A stretch of DNA of 25,517 bases, taken from IMG/VR virus record IMGVR_UViG_3300010885_053547, positions 1 through 25,517 of that record. The stretch is one strand, 5' to 3'. Below, piece by piece: positions 24,625-25,517 of the stretch (position 1 is its first letter; each line of letters begins with the position of its first letter). The DNA is from a virus. The notes beneath the pieces were generated by a model. That model was given only the letters and a program-made list of their open reading frames with translations. It did no database searches and was not told the DNA's origin. Both the position numbers and the translations under genes were made by a program.

Positions 24625-24777
24625 ATGGAAACACTCTTACTCAGTTGTCTTCAGGCACAATTGATTATTGGAAGAGTTATGAAGGCAAATATGCCTCCAC
24701 AAACTCGTAATAATTTAATTTGGGAAATCAAACAGATTACTCCCAAAGGGTGTAAAATAGACGCAACCGCCGACTGA
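24625..24777 (+). CDS. 50-aa micro-ORF behind the riboswitch
   Basis: METLLLSCLQAQLIIGRVMK begins the product, followed by PPQTRNNLIWEIKQITPKGCKIDATAD. The first half is a hydrophobic/amphipathic helix and the second is polar. The ATG is 12 nt after the aptamer P1 strand. A weak GGAACGGA lies upstream and overlaps both P1 and an alternative hairpin, so translation could be controlled by RNA folding. The residue composition looks coding and the type of product fits the 'downstream peptide' of this RNA class. Function unknown. Confidence 0.65.
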   Translation: METLLLSCLQAQLIIGRVMKANMPPQTRNNLIWEIKQITPKGCKIDATAD

Positions 24778-24817
24778 AGGAACGCTCTTTAACCTAAACC
24801 CCTAAGGAGAAAACCTA

Positions 24818-24931
24818 ATGTCACAAGTAAAAGTAAAAACTAATAATAACTGGCAACTTGTTCTAATCAAAAAACAAAAAGAGAAAGAACAACGCGAACA
24901 TCAAGCAAAACTAGCAATGGCGATGCGCTGA
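24818..24931 (+). CDS. 37-aa basic micro-ORF
   Basis: AAGGAG at 24804-24809 lies 8 nt before ATG 24818, an excellent initiation site. The product (MSQVKVKTNNNWQLVLIKKQ, then a Lys/Glu/Gln-rich helix ending AKLAMAMR) is small, basic and probably helical. It is followed 6 nt later by a terminator, so it closes the riboswitch transcript. In cyanobacteria some glutamine riboswitches control small basic inhibitors of glutamine synthetase (IF7/IF17). No clear sequence match to them is visible, so a similar role is only a hypothesis. Confidence 0.65.
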   Translation: MSQVKVKTNNNWQLVLIKKQKEKEQREHQAKLAMAMR

Positions 24932-24937
24932 TATTCT

Positions 24938-24964
24938 AGGAGGGATTGATTCCCTCCTTTTTTT
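24938..24964 (+). terminator. Rho-independent terminator
   Basis: AGGAGGGA-TTGAT-TCCCTCCT is a perfect 8-bp GC-rich stem with a 5-nt loop followed by a T run. It ends the riboswitch/micro-ORF transcript. Confidence 0.93.
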
Positions 24965-24974
24965 ATGCTAAAAT
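24946..24974 (+). promoter_or_regulatory. Candidate sigma70-type promoter overlapping the terminator
   Basis: TTGATT (24946-24951) and an extended -10 (TGC-TAAAAT, with TAAAAT at 24969-24974) are 17 nt apart. It would start a new transcript ~20 nt before the gene at 24996, just after the previous one ends. The -35 lies in the terminator loop and stem. Confidence 0.45.
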
Positions 24975-24995
24975 GAATTGAAAGAATTTTAACCT

Positions 24996-25154
24996 ATGGA
25001 TAAGGAAAAAGTAAAACTTATCGTTCGTAATTTGGAACTCCTTGTGGATTCTTTGAAGGCAGAAATTTATTCTGATGTATCATCATATCGATTTGATGAT
25101 ATTGTACCAAGAGAAGTAGATTATGATGAAGTATTCGAGGATGACGATGACTAA
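24996..25154 (+). CDS. Small acidic phage protein
   Basis: The 52 aa read MDKEKVKLIVRNLELLVDSL with a helical first half, then an acidic tail (VDYDEVFEDDDD). No good Shine-Dalgarno is seen. It ends within the next gene (ATGACTAA overlap, 8 nt). It is the first gene of an apparent small operon leading to thyX. Function unknown. Confidence 0.6.
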   Translation: MDKEKVKLIVRNLELLVDSLKAEIYSDVSSYRFDDIVPREVDYDEVFEDDDD

Positions 25155-25314
25155 AAAGGCAAAACAATTGGTAAGGATGCTTGAGAAACTTACAAAACAG
25201 GATCATTTATATTCTGGTGAGAAACTCAAAGAAATGAAAGCACAATTGCGAGTTGTAAAAGAAGAACTCGCACAGATCGAAGCACAACACTCAAAAGGAT
25301 TTGGAAAGAAATGA
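25147..25314 (+). CDS. Small coiled-coil basic protein
   Basis: The start is taken at ATG 25147 because GAGG (25137-25140) lies 6 nt upstream; earlier in-frame ATGs at 25123 and 25141 lack this. The 55 aa (MTKKAKQLVRMLEKLTKQ ... AQIEAQHSKGFGKK) form a single long charged helix with heptad-like Leu/Ile spacing. It overlaps its neighbours by 8 nt upstream and 4 nt downstream. Function unknown. Confidence 0.6.
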   Translation: MTKKAKQLVRMLEKLTKQDHLYSGEKLKEMKAQLRVVKEELAQIEAQHSKGFGKK

Positions 25315-25517
25315 GACCTATTAAATCAAAAGATCTACTTGAACTTGATAAGAATCTTGAGGTAGTAAAACTTCAATGCTACCCAATCCCAGAACAAGTA
25401 ATTTGGCAAGCAGGTAAGGGTGATTATTCTGAAGTTCCTATTCATCAAGTGGAAGTTCCTAGCAATCAAAAATGTGGTGAGTGGGTTGTAGAACAACTTC
25501 TGGCAAATGAAAGGGGA
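25311..25517 (+). CDS. thyX: FAD-dependent thymidylate synthase ThyX (3' truncated by window end)
   Basis: Only the first 69 residues are present. MRPIKSKDLLELDKNLEVVKLQCYP is followed by ACWEWVVEQLL-like spacing (here CGEWVVEQLLANERG), ending exactly where ThyX proteins continue with the substrate-binding 'GHYSPLEH' type segment. ThyX makes dTMP from dUMP with methylene-tetrahydrofolate and FADH2, and is common in cyanophages. The diagnostic RHRxxS motif lies beyond the window. The ATGA overlap with the preceding gene implies one transcript with the two small genes. Confidence 0.75.
   Translation, partial: MRPIKSKDLLELDKNLEVVKLQCYPIPEQVIWQAGKGDYSEVPIHQVEVPSNQKCGEWVVEQLLANERG

Overview
The window looks like part of a T4-like (Myoviridae-type) cyanophage genome infecting marine Synechococcus or Prochlorococcus. 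The base composition is AT-rich and nearly every gene is on the + strand, packed with 4-11 nt overlaps. The phage markers are a collagen-like fibre ending in an S74 chaperone domain, a small glutaredoxin, a TATAAATA late promoter, a protein with a T4-type capsid-targeting-like N-terminus, and the start of a ThyX thymidylate synthase. A glutamine-aptamer RNA of the Downstream-peptide/glnA class, known from cyanobacteria and their phages, points to the host group. No integrase, transposase, CRISPR array or tRNA was recognised.

Layout. (1) 1-4.4 kb: adhesion genes. These are the 3' part of a collagen-like S74 fibre gene, two seven-blade RCC1-type propeller proteins, and a DUF4376-like protein between them. 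(2) 4.4-21.3 kb: a roughly 17-kb block of sugar-modifying genes, many joined by ATGA stop/start overlaps. It holds a TPR/GT9-GT41-like protein, several GT-A-type glycosyltransferase-like proteins, a PAPS sulfotransferase, a GT2-methyltransferase fusion, an exostosin-like protein, DUF6165, a GH43/GH130-like propeller, two stand-alone methyltransferases, a stand-alone GT2, and a 1476-residue protein with about six domains. A third RCC1 propeller gene and a small cysteine-rich YkgJ-like gene are embedded in it. (3) 21.3-23.0 kb: glutaredoxin and four small phage proteins, closed by a hairpin terminator. (4) 23.0-24.5 kb: a perfect T4-type late motif drives a Gly/Ala/Pro-rich candidate internal head protein with a GC-rich 15-nt minisatellite. 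(5) 24.5-25.5 kb: a sigma70-type promoter, a glutamine-riboswitch-like RNA, two micro-ORFs (50 and 37 aa), a terminator, a second candidate promoter, two small genes and the truncated thyX.

How it may work together (inference): the propellers and collagen-like fibre are candidate tail adhesins. The embedded glycan block could decorate these fibres or alter the host's surface polysaccharide. The riboswitch segment could tie a small early transcript to host nitrogen status through glutamine. The most unusual items are the RCC1 genes woven into a phage glycan cassette, the fused mega-glycosyltransferase beside separate genes repeating its first two domains, and the nested CGTTC/GAACG pairing options around the riboswitch and its micro-ORF.
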